The notes under the pieces are model-generated. The model had not been told where the DNA came from. It saw nothing but the letters and a program-made list of their open reading frames with translations, and made no database searches. Both the position numbers and the translations under genes were made by a program. This document shows positions 6,131 through 8,804 of a stretch of 8,804 nt of DNA, piece by piece. Where the stretch lies: positions 1 through 8,804 of the forward strand of contig CAZYYE010000007.1 of the NCBI GenBank assembly GCA_964651535.1, written 5' to 3'. Source of the DNA: Terrimesophilobacter sp964651535. Lineage in GTDB: Bacteria > Actinomycetota > Actinomycetes > Actinomycetales > Microbacteriaceae. The number at the start of each line of letters is the position of its first letter. Position 1 is the first letter of the stretch.

Positions 6131-8804
6131 CGCAGACCCAACACCACGACTGGCTCTCGCTCGTCGAGGTTTCCGGCCCGTTCCTCGCCGTTCCCGTCCT
6201 GAAGGAAGCCTTCCCACAAGGGCTGGACGAACTCGATGGCGGCAAGCGCAAGCGGCTGCGCCAAGCCTATGACGAATGGCGTGACGCGCTGGAAACGGAC
6301 GATCCTCGCTTCGCCGATCTGCACGCGGCATGGATCGACGAAGTCTTGTCGCGCGGACTGGAACTCGACGAGGACAGTCGTGGCGACGTACTCAGACGCA
6401 AGGACTGGTGCGCCGCGCACCTGAACGTCGCTCTGCCCGAGCACGGCGTCAGCCTGTCGCCGGACTTCGCCGTCGTCGGCAATGGCGACCAACCGCTGAT
6501 GCTCGTCCGCGCCTACGCGCAGGACGTCGATCTCGATGCCACCCAGAAGCTGGACGGCTGGGTCAGCACGCCGGCGGAACGCATGGTGACGCTCTGCCGC
6601 GCCAAGGGTTGTCGACTCGGACTGGTGACCAACGGCGAACGCTGGATGCTGGTCGATGCGCCGGTGGGCGCGGTCACTACCTTCGCCAGTTGGTATGCGC
6701 GCATCTGGACGCAGGAACTCGTCACCCTCCAAGCCTTCGTCCACCTCTTGGGCATCCGGCGCTTCTTCGTCGATGAATCCGAACGATTGCCCGCGCTGTT
6801 CGACCGCTCGCTGAAATTCCAGGACGAAGTGACCGACGCCTTGGGTGAACAGGTGCGGCGCGCGGTCGAAGTGTTGATCCAGTCGCTCGACAAGGCCGAC
6901 CAAGACCGCGACCGCGAACTGCTGCGCGGCGTGAAAGAAGTCGAACTCTACGAAGCCGCGCTGACGGTGATGATGCGGCTTGTCTTCCTGCTTTCCGCCG
7001 AAGAACGCGGCCTGCTGCTCTTGGGCGACGAACGCTATGAGGCGAACTACGCACTCTCGACCTTACGGATGCAGTTGCGCGCCGAATCCGACGAGATTTT
7101 GGAACGCCGCTGGGATGCGTGGTCGCGCCTGCTGGCTGTCTTTCGCGCCGTGTACGGCGGCATCAAGCACGAAAACCTGCGCCTCCCCGCGCTGGGCGGC
7201 TCCCTGTTCGATCCGGATCGTTTCCCCTTCCTCGAAGGCCGCGCCCGTGGTTCCGATTGGCGCACCGACCCAGCCAAGCCGCTCCCGATCGACAACCGCA
7301 CCGTCTTGCTGCTGCTCGAAGCCATCCAGCAATTCCAGGGGCGCACGCTGTCGTATCGGGCACTGGACGTCGAGCAGATCGGCTACGTCTATGAGGGTCT
7401 GCTGGAGCGCACCGTCAAGCGCACCGCCGAGGTCACGCTGGAACTCGACGCTACCAAGAGCGCCCAATCGCCTTGGGTCACGCTGGCCGAACTCGAATCC
7501 GCACGGCTGGACGGTGCCGCGCGCTTGGCAGAACTGCTCCAACAGCGTTCCGGCAGTTCCGCCAGCCGTGTGCGCAACGATCTGGCTCGTTCGGTGGACG
7601 ATGCGCTCGCCGATCGCCTATTGACGGCCTGCCACGGTGACACGGCACTGCGCGACCGCATCAAACCCTTCGGCCATCTGGTGCGCACCGACCCTTGGGG
7701 CTACCCGCTGATCTATCCCGCCGGAGCCTTCATCGTCACCACCGGCTCCGACCGGCGCGAGACCGGCACTCACTACACGCCGAAGTCGCTTACCGAGGCC
7801 ATCGTCGCCGAGACGCTCACCCCCATCGCCTACGTCGGCCCGGGGCAGGGTACGCCCCGCGCGGAGTGGGCGCTGAAATCCCCTGCCGAGCTGCTCGACC
7901 TGAAGATCTGCGACCCGGCGATGGGGTCGGGTGCATTCCTCGTGCAAGCCTGCCGGTGGCTGGCCGACCGGTTGGTGGAGGCATGGGCGCAGGCCGAGGC
8001 GCAGGGCCACATGATCGGTGTCGATGGGCGGGTGGCGGATGCCTGCACCAGCGTCGAGGCGCTACCACGTGACACCGAGACACGCACCATTGCCGCCCGC
8101 CGCCTCATCGCCGAACGCTGCCTCTACGGCGTCGATCTGAACCCGCTGGCGGTCGAACTGGCCAAGCTTTCCATCTGGCTGGTGACGCTGGCCAAGGGGC
8201 GTCCCTTCGGCTTCCTCGACCACAACCTGCACTGTGGCGACAGCCTGCTCGGTATCCATCGGCTGGATCAACTCACCCAGCTTTCGATGAATCCCACCGG
8301 CCAGGGCCAGCTACGCCTGTTCGGCCAGAACGTCGAGCAGGCCGTGCGCGATGCCATCGAACTGCGCTCACGCTTGCGCGAGATGCCCATCCGTGACATC
8401 CGCGACGTGGAAGCCATGGCGCATCTGGACGCCGACGCGCGCCGCAGGCTCGAAGTGCCGGAATGCATCGCAGATGCCTTCGTCGGGGAGGTGTTCGTAT
8501 CGGCCGGCGGCACGGCGCTGGAGAACGCGCTGGCGTCAGTGACCATCCAGGCCGGGCAGGCCATCGATGGCGACCGCGAAGTGCTCGCCTCGATGCGCCG
8601 GAGATCGGTTGTCGCGCTCTCGACCGATTTGTCTGCCGACAAGCCTGCACGTCGGCCTTTCCATTGGCCGTTGGAGTTTCCGGAGGTATTCGCGCGCGAG
8701 CGCGGCGGCTTCGACGGCATCGTCGGAAATCCCCCCTTTCTGGGCGGACAGCGCATCACCGGCGTCGCGGGCACTGCCTTCCGCGATTGGCTGGTCGCGT
8801 ACAT
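6124..8804 (+). CDS. drmMI: Eco57I-like N6-adenine DNA methyltransferase, DrmMI-type (runs off right edge)
   Basis: The window holds the first 893 residues; the family is usually larger (well over 1000), so the target-recognition part is missing. Residues about 100-180 resemble the N-terminal nuclease-like domain of type IIG/type I enzymes (SPDFAVV 112-118, LMLVRAY 125-131, TPAERM 149-154, LGLVTNGERW 165-174). The usual ExK is absent, so this domain is probably not catalytic. The methyltransferase core shows GTHYTP (548-553), DPAMGSGAFL (597-606, motif I, S-adenosylmethionine binding), GVDLNPLAVELAKLSIWL (from 669) and NPPF (869-872, catalytic motif IV for adenine N6). QLRLF at 729-733 fits a clamp-binding consensus. 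It follows drmD and the PD-(D/E)XK gene in an overlapping operon, as drmMI does in class 1 DISARM. It would mark host DNA with 6mA. A type IIG or BREX PglX-like enzyme is the alternative; the DrmD neighbour argues for DrmMI. Confidence 0.85.
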   Translation, partial: MVTQTQHHDWLSLVEVSGPFLAVPVLKEAFPQGLDELDGGKRKRLRQAYDEWRDALETDDPRFADLHAAWIDEVLSRGLELDEDSRGDVLRRKDWCAAHLNVALPEHGVSLSPDFAVVGNGDQPLMLVRAYAQDVDLDATQKLDGWVSTPAERMVTLCRAKGCRLGLVTNGERWMLVDAPVGAVTTFASWYARIWTQELVTLQAFVHLLGIRRFFVDESERLPALFDRSLKFQDEVTDALGEQVRRAVEVLIQSLDKADQDRDRELLRGVKEVELYEAALTVMMRLVFLLSAEERGLLLLGDERYEANYALSTLRMQLRAESDEILERRWDAWSRLLAVFRAVYGGIKHENLRLPALGGSLFDPDRFPFLEGRARGSDWRTDPAKPLPIDNRTVLLLLEAIQQFQGRTLSYRALDVEQIGYVYEGLLERTVKRTAEVTLELDATKSAQSPWVTLAELESARLDGAARLAELLQQRSGSSASRVRNDLARSVDDALADRLLTACHGDTALRDRIKPFGHLVRTDPWGYPLIYPAGAFIVTTGSDRRETGTHYTPKSLTEAIVAETLTPIAYVGPGQGTPRAEWALKSPAELLDLKICDPAMGSGAFLVQACRWLADRLVEAWAQAEAQGHMIGVDGRVADACTSVEALPRDTETRTIAARRLIAERCLYGVDLNPLAVELAKLSIWLVTLAKGRPFGFLDHNLHCGDSLLGIHRLDQLTQLSMNPTGQGQLRLFGQNVEQAVRDAIELRSRLREMPIRDIRDVEAMAHLDADARRRLEVPECIADAFVGEVFVSAGGTALENALASVTIQAGQAIDGDREVLASMRRRSVVALSTDLSADKPARRPFHWPLEFPEVFARERGGFDGIVGNPPFLGGQRITGVAGTAFRDWLVAY

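Noticed and set aside
1..8804. CRISPR array, tRNA/rRNA genes, insertion sequence ends or transposase
   Set aside because: No regularly spaced repeats, no cloverleaf or rRNA-like sequence and no transposase or integrase motif were seen on either strand.

Overview
The window is GC-rich DNA (roughly 60% by eye) with the codon use and protein families of a proteobacterium, probably gamma- or beta-. At the left edge, on the minus strand, is the 5' part of a gene whose product I recognise as the small secreted RAQPRD-family protein of integrative conjugative elements (ICEs of the PFGI-1/ICEclc type). The rest of the window is one plus-strand gene run, so it reads as defence cargo carried by an ICE rather than core chromosome.

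Layout: (1) 1-234 minus, 5' end of the RAQPRD conjugation gene. (2) 235-458, divergent intergenic region with a short AT-richer patch that probably holds the promoter(s). (3) 459-656, a 65-residue excisionase/MerR-like helix-turn-helix protein. (4) 709-822, a 37-residue ORF with a very strong Shine-Dalgarno sequence; its start resembles the N-terminus of another SNF2-type defence helicase, so it looks like a gene relic, now possibly a leader ORF. (5) 819-1862, a C5-cytosine DNA methyltransferase best started at GTG 819. (6) 1884-2342, a Vsr-type mismatch endonuclease. (7) 2364-5495, a 1043-residue SNF2 helicase matching DrmD. (8) 5492-6130, a 212-residue PD-(D/E)XK (Mrr-like) protein with a C-terminal zinc-ribbon region. 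(9) 6124 to beyond the right edge, a large Eco57I-like N6-adenine methyltransferase matching DrmMI.

Genes 819 to 8804 are separated by 21, 21, -4 and -7 bases, so they are almost certainly co-transcribed and partly translationally coupled. DrmD followed by DrmMI is the head of a class 1 DISARM anti-phage system; drmA, drmB and drmC would be expected just beyond the right edge and cannot be seen here. The unusual parts are the 5mC methyltransferase plus Vsr at the front, giving a probable 5mC plus 6mA dual-modification locus with its own deamination repair, and the nuclease-like zinc-ribbon protein between drmD and drmMI. A working model (inference): the two methyltransferases mark self DNA, Vsr repairs T:G mismatches produced when 5mC deaminates, DrmD remodels or translocates on DNA, the PD-(D/E)XK protein and the unseen downstream genes attack unmodified DNA, and the HTH protein controls expression.
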